In this document: piece by piece, positions 1-13,912 of the stretch | Position numbering within the stretch: position 1 is the first letter of the stretch | Layout: every line of letters begins with the position of its first letter | Origin: Phallus indusiatus | Taxonomy: Eukaryota; Basidiomycota; Agaricomycetes; Phallales; Phallaceae | Assembly: GCA_027605045.1 (NCBI GenBank) | Contig: JAQFWX010000106.1 | Location: forward strand, 121,810 to 185,809 | Direction of reading: 5' to 3' | DNA: 64,000 nucleotides | Made by a program: the position numbers and the translations under genes | The notes under the pieces: model-generated | What the model saw: only the letters and a program-made list of their open reading frames with translations | Told to the model about the DNA's origin: nothing | The model's database searches: none

Positions 1-1478
<1,478 letters not shown>

Positions 1479-1707
1479 GAATACCATTACTATCATTCTT
1501 GATTTTCCAAAAAAAGAACTAGATCTCTGTGCATAGAGTGCCAAAAAAAAGTTGTAATTTTCATAACAAATAAAATATGATTCTTCTACATTCAGAGTGG
1601 TGTATTATAATTACGTTTACTTATACAGAGTAGTATTATGTCCTTGTCACTATGCTACTTTGAAAAATGCCGAAGTCGAAATGAGATGCACGAAAACGAA
1701 CCGAATT

Positions 1708-4700
1708 TTAAGTAATTCCCAATTGTCTGAAAATGGATTGGAGTGTTTTGAATGAAACAGGTTTCACGAGACTAAAAACGGTTTAGTCGGGTTAGTCCGC
1801 GGAAGAAGGTCTGATAACGTACTATCCGTCAACACCGGCTTCGAAAGCTTTCCGTTTGTCTTCCCGAGATGACATGCCCGTCAAGGCAATGAGTTTACTG
1901 GAATACATCAACTCCGCTGTCGAAGGCAAATGAGAACGTGCGAGGCGTCGTTCACGTTCAGCTCTCCGAATAGCCGTTGCAGCACCAACACCTAAAGTAA
2001 AAAAAAGTAAAGAATAAATGAAACCACGTTTATTGGACGCTTCAGACAGACCATCCAGCACAGGCATTGACATATCCAGTAGTACCACACTTGACCAGAT
2101 AATTAGTATACTCAGAAGTATCTCCAGATAGATCTATGAACTCACTCAAAGATCTGCGTTTTAAAGACTTCTACACCGCTTTGACCGTCGGCAGCTTCGT
2201 GTACATGATATCCCTGTAAGCTTGATTGAGCATCACGGTGTTGTGAACCGACTTAATCCCGAGTATTACCTTGGTACGAAGCCATTTGACACTGAGAATC
2301 ATGTGTTTATAAGCATGCGGCAAGGTTAGTGGGAAGAATAGAACATACAGCAGTTCCCGGAGTATACTATTATCTTCCACAACGAGAACGTGAATGGGCT
2401 TGTTGGATACCAATGTACCGATGGAGGATCTTAACAGCAACCCGCCTGAACCTACCGAAACCATGGAAGAGACATTGGTGGAACTTTCTGTATCTGACTC
2501 GTCGATGGCTGTGGTGCTGATAGAAGAAGACTCCGTTGCTCGTTGTAAATTTTGATGAGTAACACTACGAGGGGCCATGCTCGGACGCAATGATACCAAT
2601 GACGGATCGGTACCATCTGACCGTCGCCTGTTCAAGACATAGCCCGAAGGACCTATGACAAGATCTCGACCCACCGGTCGGTCACCGGGCAACGAACCTT
2701 GACTCAAGGGACGAGGGACTAAGGGGATAGTACCCATTCGAATAACCTGGATACAAAGCCTAAGAGCGGCTTGAAGGGCAGTAGGACCGGCCGGTTTAAA
2801 TACAACACGAGCAAAACCACCAGCTCGTTGATATTCATCCGCGATACTCAGAACATTCGGATCGCCACGTGCAGAAGATATGAAAATAAGCGGACGTGAG
2901 CAGTCTTGCTGGTCTATTCGGTAACGCACTAGATCGATATCTTCATTCAGAATAATCAAGTCTCCCAGTTCTGTCTCGGAATATGTCAGGGAAAAATGCC
3001 ACCAATTGACAAGGTATTGGGTTATGATCTGTTTGTGTAGAATCTCTCCACGAGAATCTCCAAATCCTAGCAAGGAAACAATGGGGGCATTCTCGAAACC
3101 CTCTTTTTCCCATAGACCTTCATTTTCAGGATCAGCAGGTATGGCTTCGACCTCAAATATGATCTTGATGTCTGTGCCAACATTTTCCGTGCTCGAGACG
3201 TCAATCTTGCCTTTGATACTTTCGGAACGAATTATGCTATTGACAATAGCAAGGCCGAGACCAGTGCCGGGCTGGAGGGGGTTTTCTTGGGAAAACGGTT
3301 GAAAAAGTTGGTTCTGTAAAAGCTACAGACTCAAGTCGAACCCAAGGTTAAGCTTGCTCACTTTAATGAAATCCTCACTAATGCCCTGAAATTGGATGAA
3401 CGTTAACAAGGCTTCAAACGTGACAAAACGTAGACAAGCACCTTTCCTGAGTCAAACACTCCAAGCTCTAGCTTGATTCGGTTTTCGGGTGCATCGTGAC
3501 TCAAAGGTAGTTGACGCAGAGAAACATGTACGTAGCCCTCCTGCCTCAAAAGTAAATATCTAAAGACCCAATATAGGTTCAATCGAGACGCACCGAAGTG
3601 AATTTCAAGGAGTTTCCGAGAAGATTCATTAGGCAGCGCCTTATGCCACCTTTTTCGCAGAGTACATTCCAGCCCTGACAGATTTAAGTCAATTGACAAA
3701 TATATAGGATACTACTGGGAGAGGAGGGTACCTGAGCTCGATATTCAATATCAACTACAGTCTCCACCCGTGAACGAAGCCAAACATCCTTAGGTGCCAT
3801 GTCCTCATCATTCTGGGGCGAATACACGCTCCCGATTTCAGAAGAATGGCGACCCCTATGACCGATCCAACATCCTTCCGCGGCTTCCTCGATTAATTGT
3901 GACATATCAACCCTGTCATATTCAATTATGACATCGCAAAAAGGCATCAAGGGAGAAACGCATACTGAGCCGGACGGATAACCGTCTCAGAGCCTCCTGC
4001 CTTCGTGCTCCCACTGAGTTTGGTAAAATCTAGAACATGATTTACAGTTTCCACCAGGGAGGTGCCGCATGCTTGAACTGTGCTGAGGAATGATTTCTGA
4101 TTAGGAGTGAGATCAGTGCCCGACAGCAATTCAGCGGCGGCCAATATCTAGGAGAAGTGAGTAAACAAGAAGGGAGGAATAGAGTTTACGTCACATACGC
4201 CATGCAACGGGGTTCTTAAAGATAGAAACACTGGTGAGTAAATTAATAGAACGTCATTTCCATCATTGCATACCTAAGCTCATGGGAAATACTGCGTTGA
4301 AGGGAAAGGGGAATGTTAGATCGGTCCAATAATTTATTAAAGGGGACGAACTTTGAGATAAATAAACTTTTTGCTTTATCAGCCAAAATCATCCGACGTT
4401 TAAGAACCGCGCTTAGAATAATTACGCCTAATTCGAAGTATGAGCACAACAAAATAAAAACGAAAATCACCTTTCTCAAAATAAATATAAAATCTTACCT
4501 ATAGCGCGTAAATAAGATAATTCGTGACCTTCAAGCTAATTCAGAATTATTGGGAGCTAAATCAACGGAAAAAGTGGCTTCAAAAAATTAATACTAACGT
4601 AAGGTTTCGTTTTGGCGTTAGTGTTATAAGCGCAGAGCATGGCAAAAGGTCTCTTATCGATGTTCATTATCGGTACCGCTAGAAAAGTAAAAAATCAGAT

Positions 4701-7700
4701 TCCTATGAGGGGGGAGTCGCGTTGGGGCGTACTTAAAGCGTAATGAATATTCCCGGGCATAAGGCTCCGTATGCAAGCAGGAAGGACGGCTTCTGAAACT
4801 TTGCCATCGGGAAAATCCCTAAAAAACTGCGACATTTGCGCAAACCCCGCCGGTGTGAGAGGTTTTGTCAGAGGACTTTGCTTCGGATCGGAGTGATACA
4901 ATAGGACCGACGGAGACGCTTCCAAATTATGCGTATCGAATTCCTCAAACGTGGAGACGTCAATTAGAACTGCGCCTTCAACGTCAAGAGTTCGTTTGAC
5001 AAGTTTGACAGCTCGATCATAAATCTTCTCCATGCTGGTACTTGACAGCAAGGAACGAGGGTCTCCCTTCTGCGCTTGTGTATCAATTTCAAGACATTCA
5101 CGTGTAAATTGTTCCATCTGAGTCGAATAATTGAGCCATGTTAAGTGTCAGCTGATATGTTTATCTTACTGAATTCTGAATTCTATCTCGTATTCTTAGT
5201 TGTATCTATGCGCCCGGTATCAGAATCAAAAATAGACGGGAATACGGATATTCTTACCTTGTCTCTCCATAACTCCAACTCCCTCATGACAATAGCCTGA
5301 TCCTGATTAACAAGAAACGAAATCAACATAATCTGATAACGTACCGCAAATTCTTTCAGCGTATGTCTTTGGCGAGGTCCAAATTCCGAACGAGGTTCGG
5401 TATCAATAATACAAAGACTGTGGAGCAGCTTTTAATGTCTGAAGGATAAATAGGAGTGATGCTGTACCTTCCGATGTTATATCCCTCTGCCGTCCGTAAA
5501 GGAGCGCCAGCATAGAATCTCGCAAAGGGATGCGAAATGACGAATGGCTTCGAGATAAATTATATTATTAACACTGCAAGGAACAGTAAATATAATTGGC
5601 TGGTCTTACATTTTTAGAGAATCTCCAATCGGTATGAGTATCAAGAATAACCAGTGGTTCGCAACTACTGATGACAGCAATGAGTATCTGGGTGGACCAA
5701 GAACTTTTGAAATTTTCAATTCACTCTTGTAAAATAGCATGACTGCAAATGGATTCATCTCTAGGACAAGATTCGCGTCCCAATCCAACTACAAAAATAG
5801 TTCATACACCGAAATGGTAAAAAAGGGTTAACATACACTCGGATTTGAACCATCTGGTTGAGACATATAAGACAATATGTCAGAAATTAGTCAAATTGAA
5901 TGCTTACTGTTCATCTGCGTCAATAAGAGAGATTAAACAGATTTTGGCGTTGAAGACTAGTTTAGCCAGAAGGGCGATTCGATCAAAATTCGCGTCTTTG
6001 GCGGTATGAACGATATTGAATCTGGTATTTTTGAAAAAGAGATGGTAAATAACATGAATCCTTGCCCAGATGACGTGCATACTTGTACAATGCTTTCTGA
6101 CGCTCCCATTCACTCGGTGGAGTGGGTGGTCGAAGATAACCTCGGTGTAGGTACTCGACTTCCTCTTTGACACGGGCACGAGGATGCTTCTGACTTTCGG
6201 AGTACGATCTTGCGATCGCGCTGATATCGGGAGAAGCGTCAATCGAAAAATTATCGACATAATTCGAGTGTTTCATGCTAATTGGTTCAGACACTGTTCT
6301 ATCTAAAGGGGGGCGGGGCGGGAGTATTGATTGGGAGGAACTAGAACTAGAATCGAATACAGAGGCGTAGTCGACCGAAGATGTTGTAGGAAGAGCAGTA
6401 GAAGCCTGACTCGTGCTCTGGGAGCTACCCCGTGTTGTCTTTGGATAAGCAGGCGGGTGACGGTTCCGTTTGGACACAGGGATGGTAAAATAATCGCGCG
6501 ACGATTTTTGACTAGGGGATCCTGAGGGTAGTAAATCGGCGGTTACATATGCGTCGGGGTTTGTGGCAGAATCCGTTTCTGTATTTGTAACTCCATCTTC
6601 GGGGGTGATAGGAGGACTGGCCGATATAGTAGGTAGAGCAGAGGGATGTTCAAAAGTAGTATGATTCCGAAAACCAGGATTAGCTGCGGTTGGAGGAGAG
6701 CCAATAACATCGTTCAGAATGTTCCAGAAGCTGTTGAGGCGAATCTTGCGACTCGATTGACCACCGCTCTCAACCGGAGGAGGCTTTGATGGACCTGTAA
6801 AATCTGTCTCGTTCTCCGTACCAACCTTCTCAGATTTAGGACGAGGTGCTAAAGTCAAAGACGCCGTATGACCGCGAAATGGATCCGTGAGTTCAACTTC
6901 TGGACTTGGAAGAGCCAAAGGCCTGACGTCAACCCCTTCTGCGGCCAGTCGCATAGTTGCAGCTGCGGCATGAAGCTCATGTAATGATTCAGCCTTGGTC
7001 GTGCCCTCAGCTGCTGGATATGTCATTGTTGGAGAATCCGACATGCTTCTGGAAGAAAATGGCCGGGAGGGAGGTGGAGGAAGTGGTAGATGTGGCAAGA
7101 CGCTAGTAGCACTTTGCTGATTATCACCTTGACGGCGATATTTGATGGATTTATGAGGCCCTGGGACGGAGGCAGAGTGAGTGGATGCAGTGGGCGAGGA
7201 GATAGTAGTGATTCCAGAAACCGGTGACCTTCCATTTGCACTCCCAAGAGACAAACGAGAAGTCAAATTAGAGGAGCTGAACGTACCAGGTGTCCGCTTG
7301 CGAGACCCACCAGAAGTTGCTGATGGGGATGATGAGTCCGGATATGGGCTAGTAGCTTCCATTTCTGACATATATTGGCTTTTGGGAGGGTTAGGAGTGA
7401 GACGAGGATCCCATTTACCCGCGGCATACGCCTGTAGGAATGAGCCCCAGTCGAAACTCTCGTCACTTAGTTCGTTGTTATCTTTATTTGAAAGATACAG
7501 GTCATTAGAGACACCTTCGGGCAATGACGACTGCGTGAGCGAATTTGGGTCTCCTAAGTAGTGGTTCAGCATCAGAATATCGAGGTTATTAATGAGGTGA
7601 TCTTTTGCCTCACGACTCACCAGATATGTTGACGACGAACCCAATTCGGTCGCGATTATCTAGACTCTTGTTCGCGGCTGCTAGTCTTGCGTCATGGACG

Positions 7701-7969
7701 AAAGCAGATGAATTAGCAATGGCGTCATCGAGAATAACAGTTGTGGCTTGACGAGTGGCTGGTAGTAACACGTCGTTGCTCTGAGCTAGTGCCGCCGTTG
7801 AAGGCCGTTTGTTGAGGCCTTTAGAGCCACCCGAGTGCAAAGTCTGCGCTGGAACGTAAAATCTTGTCGAAGAAGATACGGTGGAAGACGACGAAGCGTC
7901 ATTGAGACTGATTGGTTGAACGGCTGGCAGATTTAGTCGGCGCTGCTCGTTGTCAGGAGCATTGTCCAT
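1708..7969 (-). CDS. GAF-domain hybrid histidine kinase with C-terminal receiver
   Basis: Predicted cytoplasmic sensor kinase feeding a His-Asp phosphorelay (HPt protein, then response regulators). In protein order: a long Ser/Thr/Pro-rich N-terminus (7969 to about 6300); a GAF domain starting near AKDANFDRIALLAKLVF (about 6000) and ending near FYAGAPLRTAEGYNIG (about 5480); a linker at 5117-4695; the H-box ISHELRTPLHG, with the phospho-acceptor His at about 4283 and split by an intron; an N-box RCLMNLLGNSLKFT (about 3630); G-boxes FDSGKG and GTGLGLAIV (about 3450 and 3260); and a receiver with VVEDN, the phospho-acceptor in VLLDMSMPVLDG, and the conserved Lys in LVKPV. LVKPV lies on a last exon downstream of an apparent in-frame TAG that falls at the donor TA|GTACG, so the true stop is TAA 1708-1710. 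The start is the first in-frame ATG; an upstream exon is possible. No transmembrane segment seen. Confidence 0.88.
2270..2291 (-). other. 22-nt micro-exon of the histidine kinase receiver domain
   Basis: On the minus strand the receiver reads NSILRELL, then a GT-AG intron, then a 22-nt exon encoding VKWLRTK, another intron ending in TTACAG, and GYHVHEAADGQSG. The exon is needed to keep both frame and the first helix of the receiver fold. It is easily missed by gene finders. Confidence 0.7.
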
Positions 7970-8248
7970 GGGTAGATCGGGTTCGTTCAAAGACCCTGAG
8001 CAAAGTTTTGTCTACTGAGACGCGAAGAATAGACAGAAAAATGGACTAGAAAACCTTTGCTGCCTTCTGAGAGGCCAACGTTTAATGACTGGCGTCTGGC
8101 CAGAGTGGAGCTCAAAACCTTTGCTTAGCAGACACCAAAAGAGCCCTAAGGTATGCATGATGACGCTCAGGTCCACCCATAACGATCAACAACCGTATTT
8201 ATTCGTCCATTAAAATAATCATTTGTTACTTCGTTTATTCCAATCCTT

Positions 8249-11200
8249 CTACGAATGTTCTAGCAACACTAATATACTCCACATGTATACGGGCAAAGTA
8301 AGATTATCATTTTGTGTGGAGACGGCCTCCAATAAAGCACAAGTCATGACAGCGAAAATATACCGTGATAACTAAAAAAAAATAATTTGTTTCAGCACAA
8401 CCAGACGTACGAATCGGGCTTCCTGAGAAAATATGTGCCAGAACATTACAGTGGTCGCACTTACCGAATATGATGGAAAGAATTTTAATGCGTTTATTAA
8501 CCAGGCACAGAACGCAACGGAGACAACGAAGGCCGCACTTCCTTCTATGGTCTTTGGGGAATGAGGTGACCATCTATGTCGTCCTATTTTCCTCCCTACA
8601 ACGGAAGCCTATCCAAGGAAGTTAATACTCTTGTGTCGGAGAGAGGAGAGGGGACGACCCAACACACCACTGCATCTCCTATACCCAGACACAGTATTCC
8701 ACTCAGCTCCAGTATACGAGATGATCTACGAGAAGAACCATATTAGTTATATTATGTGTTATATATGGCGAAAAGTTACCCTTCAAGCCATAGTGGCCCC
8801 GCACAACCCGTTAAAAGGTAAAAATGGCTCAAGATAGCAGTTCCACTGTCCTTGTGATCCAGGAATTCGTTCAAAAACAGATGCACAGCAGCACCAAATG
8901 GATACAAGGCGAAGTATCTGATGTACTCCGCGAACACGAACAAGGCAAATGCAGCACTGAGTGATAAATGTAGAAATGCCGGCTAATTACAGAACACGAA
9001 GATGTTCAAAGAAGCAAGGTCAGCACCATAAGATTACAAGGAAGGGAATAAACGTACATCGAATGCGATACCAGGCAACATCATGATGACAGCTAATGCA
9101 TGAAAAAACTTTCGTCTCCCATTCCGTCCAAGAGTCGGAACATGTTTGTCGGCCGCGTCCAACAGTTCTGTAGCAGCCGTCGCTAGCCTGTCCACATTGA
9201 CATTGACGTTGCCGACGTTAGCGGTATTCACGAGTGGTGGATGCTCATTAAGAGTTTCCGCAACCGTATTAGCGGATGTTGCGACGGGGGGCACAGATCC
9301 CGCATTATGTGTAATATGACGATATCGTCTGGCTCTCGCTAGTTGACGGTTCCAGCCAGCGACGCTTATAGTCCCAAGTAATCCCCAGTAGACGAGAAAG
9401 CCAATACGACTCCACCGTTTACGGCCTTCAAGCAACCATAAAAGCACCCATAACCATGGATTTCGCTTGCCAAGGCACCACCGCGTCCACAGACCGATCA
9501 GTCCTCCAACGATCAGGGCTGCCAAAACATAGAAAGACAGCGCAAGAAATCGTCGATCTCGCTTGTTCTCTTTAGGGTTACGCAATCGTTTCGTAGGCTG
9601 CCGAGCACTATGTCGCGAAAGAACCAGAATAGGACTAAGGAGAAACCCTGTCAAAATCGATCCCGGTATGAGTGCGATCTGATAAATAAGTAATGGTGTA
9701 GGTAACCGGAAGGTTTTGATGAAGGGTGTAGTGATAGGCCATATCTAAGATGAAGAGTAGTTATTTATTAACGATCTTGTCTTATTAATAAAGAATTATC
9801 ACACATACTTTGGATATAGTAATATTGATCAACTCCATAAAGAGAGCGGTTGCACCTTGAGCAACAAGCCCGAGTTCACCTACCGTAAAACCCTGTCTGG
9901 CCAGTCGTAGTGATACGTATAAAGTGAATTGATAAAAAAAGGAAATGACCGCGACATCGAAGAAATCGAGATCTAGTCTAGGTTTGAGATGAATTTGAAA
10001 TAGCCTAAAAGACGACCTCCCCACCTTGCCATATATCGATGTTCATTTGAGTTAGTGCCATTTTGAACAAGAGTGCGGCAGCAGTAACGATACACGTAAA
10101 GCCAACATAAGACATCGTTTTACTTCCTTCTGTTTTAGGAAGACTAGATTCGGAACCGTTCGATTGCTGGCTTTGGGATCGACGGGATGCATAGAAGTGT
10201 ACCAAAAGAATTACAGATGAAAGTGACATAAGCTGAACCAAATTTCTCCGTGATCTAATTAGTGCTTCTAATGCAGTTGATGGCTGACGACTTTGTGGTA
10301 GTGTAGGCGGACTTTCGATGAGCCATCCTTCAGGAAGGATAGAGAAGCCCGGAGAACGGAGCTTGTATTCAGAGTCTATGAGCATCGCGGTCGCGATTAA
10401 AGGTGCGAGAAGCAAGGAAGTCACCGCACCATCGTCTGGTGCGTCTCTGTGTCATACATGAATGAATGTTTGAGTAGTTTTTTAAGCTTAATACTTGTTA
10501 AACTGATAAAAGAAGTTCATACCTATAATTTCGGGGCTCCGACATCCAGATGCGAGACATTAGGTTGTTATCTTTATCGACTGAGTTATTTGGCAAAGGG
10601 GGTCGCCTGCCGTCTGTGTACACACGAGAGGGTGAATTTATTGCGGGTGAGGAAGGTCGTACAGGAATGGGTGATGAATGAGCAATAGCGGATACAGAAG
10701 AGAATAAAGAAATAAATATCAAGTAAACCACAGTCAGAACGATCAAAATTGGGATTTCTATGACGATAACTGTTAGTCCCGAACGATAACTAGGGAATCA
10801 ACATACCCATAAACGTCCACGAACGAAAGCCATTATAACTTGGAATATTACGATATATGTACGATGCAAAAACCAACGGGGTGAGAAGTAGGCAGTTTTC
10901 GATTACTGTTCTAAAATCTATAGTGAAATGAAGTGACATGTTTTTCCGAGGAAGTCGGGTGATGACACGTAATGTGTCTGGCAGCAGCGTCGATTGGGCA
11001 TGCTTGGTGGAAGAGATAACAGGAATTCTGGGGGCGTATCGTAGTCCAGTCGCGGGTGAATCAGATCGCTGGGATGTAAAAGTTGTGTGGAGGGGTGAGG
11101 GGTTGACTAGTGAAGGTGATTCTGCTTGATTTTGGCGTCAACGGTTTAACATAATGGCTCATTTTGAAATATGATACCAGATACAATGGTTCTATGTCCT

Positions 11201-11573
11201 TCATTAAAGCTTCTTCTATATACTCGTCCCCTGGTAAGAACAGTTTCGCCACTGCTGCTCGTTCCCTCATCCGAACTATCTTGTTCAGTCCCGGCACTAG
11301 AGGAAGAATCGAGAAATATATTTTCCAGAGGAGTATATCTAAGTTATAAGAAGCTTTACCTGGAAGATGCACTTGCTTGATAGCTGGTGCTCCAGTCTAC
11401 CGGCTTTGCGGAAGAGGACGCAAAGCTGCCTGTTCGATTATGCCTTGCGGACTTGGCACTAGCTCGAGAACGAACGTTCTCATTTCTCGAATGAGGCGGC
11501 GGCGAAGGAGTCGAATTGGTTGAACGCGGCAGATTGGGCGCAGAAAGCTTTGAATGAAAACGAACTCCAAGAC
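8249..11573 (-). CDS. SEC59: Dolichol kinase
   Basis: CTP-dependent phosphorylation of dolichol in the ER membrane, supplying dolichyl phosphate for N-glycosylation, O-mannosylation and GPI anchors. The C-terminal half is characteristic: RRKFFHALAVIMMLPGIAFD (about 9110-9055), AEYIRYFALYPFG, FLDHKDSGTAILSHFYLL, LTGCAGPLWLEG, GIGDAV, KIGRHRWSPHSPKTIEG and the tail DNLTLPVYMWSILVLLEHS ending at TAG 8249-8251. Numerous hydrophobic segments precede it. The junction between GDAV and KIGRHRW (about 8600-8665) is the least certain. An N-terminal Ser-rich extension (LSAPNLPRSTNSTPSPPPHS and on) is open back to about 11573 and splices continuously into the membrane region. No in-frame ATG was found in it; a first exon ATGAG at 11745 with a 165-nt intron would give MSLGVRFHS. 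A shorter start at Met 10939 is the alternative. Confidence 0.88.
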
Positions 11574-11772
11574 TTTATTCAAAACGGGCGAATGGCTTGT
11601 CAGGACTTGTCCTACACAATTCAGAGAATATGGGTGCTAGTTGGGTATCCGTGACCGTGACTGTGACCAGCGCGTGTAAAATGGCGCGGCGCGCGTACGC
11701 GAGGGTAAATCTCTCGTGCCTTTGTTTTTTTTTCTTTCACCTCATCTTTCTTCATTTTCTGCCATCTACGCT

Positions 11773-13537
11773 ATGTCTGTATACCTTGATGACCTGCCTA
11801 CTTCGCGCTCTGAAGATATTACTGGTAAACCCAAAGAGAATATACCCTCTAGCAAAAAAGATGCTAAACAGGGCGACTCGAATAATAATGATACCACCTC
11901 TAGCAAGGACGGGAAATCCCTTAAGCGTCAGCTGAGCATAGCTGATATGTTCTCTAAAACACCGCGTGACAATACCAAACGATTGAAAACCGAGAGCGAT
12001 TCTTCTTCCTCCGTGATGCGAAGAGCTGTCTCACTCAGCGGCATCCCTACCTTGAATTCGATACCACTGAATCTCGACGCATACCGTGCTTCACTCAAGC
12101 CAGAGGAGTTGTCACTGCTAAAATTAGAACTGGAAACGATGGGAAAGAGCTGGTTCGTGCAGAGCCCTTTCACATTCTGACTAAAACTAGAACTTGCATT
12201 ATTCCTAAATCTCACCCTTCGCTATTTATAGGCTGAAAGTCCTGACGGAGGAAATTAAAAAGCCGTATTTTCTGAGCCTGAAGCGATTTCTCGCTTCCGA
12301 AGGGCTCGAAAATCTCGGGGGAACATCCAGCGCCTGCAAGATATACCCACCAGGCAAGTGACTAGTGAATAATGATGCGTTGTACAATGTGATTCAGGCA
12401 ATCATTGCTCCATTAGCTAAGGATATCTATTCTTGGAGTCACACGCCCTTAGGAAGGATACGTGTCGTTATCATTGGGCAAGACCCATACCATGCGTCAG
12501 GGCGTCTTTCCTTCGTTTACGCAGCAGTTATAATAGCTAACCTTCGGATATTCTTGTGACAGACCCGGACAAGCACATGGTGCGAGAAAACCAGCATGAT
12601 GTAAGTTGGAGTACTGCGCTAACGTTCCGCCGCGCACAGGGCTATGCTTTTCTGTTCCCAAAGGGGTTCAGCCGCCACCTTCGTTGAAAAATGTGCGGTG
12701 GGCACTCACTGTTCCGATGGTTATCTTTGCTGACTGTAGCGTTGATTGTAAACAAACAAACAAACCTGCCTGCCTACCCACCTACAGATCTATACTGAAT
12801 TAAAAACGGAGTATCCTGAATTCGAACCGCCGAATCATGGGTGAGTTCGCGCAATGGAATGGGCGTCTGTTCGCTCGAGGGTGCGTCTTAGGACATTCAC
12901 TCACGCTGCTTCTTTTTCCGTTGGGGTGCGGTAATAGAAATCTATCAAGTTGGGCCTCCAACGGGGTATTGTTACTAAACACTTGCCTTACGGTAAGGGC
13001 TCGTGCGCCCGGGTCGCACTCGAACAAAGGCTGGGAGCAATTTACCGATCGGGTGGTGGACGTCATCGACCGGTATGGAGGAGCGAATTTAGGACGAAAA
13101 GATGGAGAATGCACAGAAAGTCAACGATTGGGAGTAAGCAGAGGGGTAGTGTTCCTGGCGTGGGGTTCGTGGGCGCAAAAGCGTGTCGCGCGATTGGACA
13201 AGGTACCCTCAGTCTTGTGTATAGAGGATCTTCATCTGACCCTACCTCGGCACGCATGGTATACGCAAACAGAAGAAGCATCTTATCTTAACGAGCGCCG
13301 TGAGTTGCTAAGACCGAGAAAAATATTATTATTATTTTCTCGTGTTTTTTTATTTCTTTTTCTTTTCTTTTTTTTTTCTGTATACGTACCACGGAACTGA
13401 CGGGCGCGGAGCAGCATCCATCGCCACTTAGCGCGCACAGGGGATTCTTTGGGAACAGCCATTTTCGAGAGGCGAATTCGTGGCTGGACAAGAAATACGG
13501 GCGAGATGGGACGGTTGATTGGTGCAAGCTGGACTGA
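11773..13537 (+). CDS. UNG1: Uracil-DNA glycosylase
   Basis: Removes uracil from DNA to start base-excision repair in the nucleus and mitochondria. Family-1 UDG motifs are present in order: the water-activating loop VIIGQDPYH, spliced on to APGQAHG (the exon ends in CATGC and the intron closes with GTGACAG); [32 protein letters not shown]; and the leucine loop [13 protein letters not shown] on the last exon. The N-terminal region of about 110 residues is Lys/Ser-rich and disordered, with a PCNA-box-like QLSIADMF at residues 53-60. The ATG at 11773 follows a pyrimidine-rich leader. The stop is TGA 13535-13537. There are at least five introns, one holding a long T-rich tract near 13330-13380. 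It is divergent from dolichol kinase, with very little space between the two. Confidence 0.93.
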
Positions 13538-13912
13538 GGAAATGGTGAGGAAAGGGGAAAATGGAAATCTAAAATAAAATCCTAAAAAGGGCTAAAGTAT
13601 TGTGTTTAAACTAATACATTGTTCTGTGTCTGTTGTGAATGATTTCCTGGACAGGATCTAGTGCCAAAAGAGATATTACGTCAAATGAGCGACTTCGGTA
13701 GTTGCCGTCTATGGCTTTTGGTCGCTATGCCCCGTCTTCCTAGAAAGTATACTTAGCCGCCCTTAAGTTGACTTTGTCCGACCACCATCTCCCTATTTCT
13801 GCTCCCTGTATTACTTTTTAACTTGTAATATTCTCCGTGCATTTATTCTCCCAAACTTGCCACCGTCAGGACGGTTTTCACTCCCCCACTTCCTTCCTGT
13901 CTTCAACTTGTT

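Noticed and set aside
3684..3950. Separate short genes within the histidine kinase region
   Set aside because: All short frames on this strand splice into one kinase with ordered H, N, G and receiver motifs.
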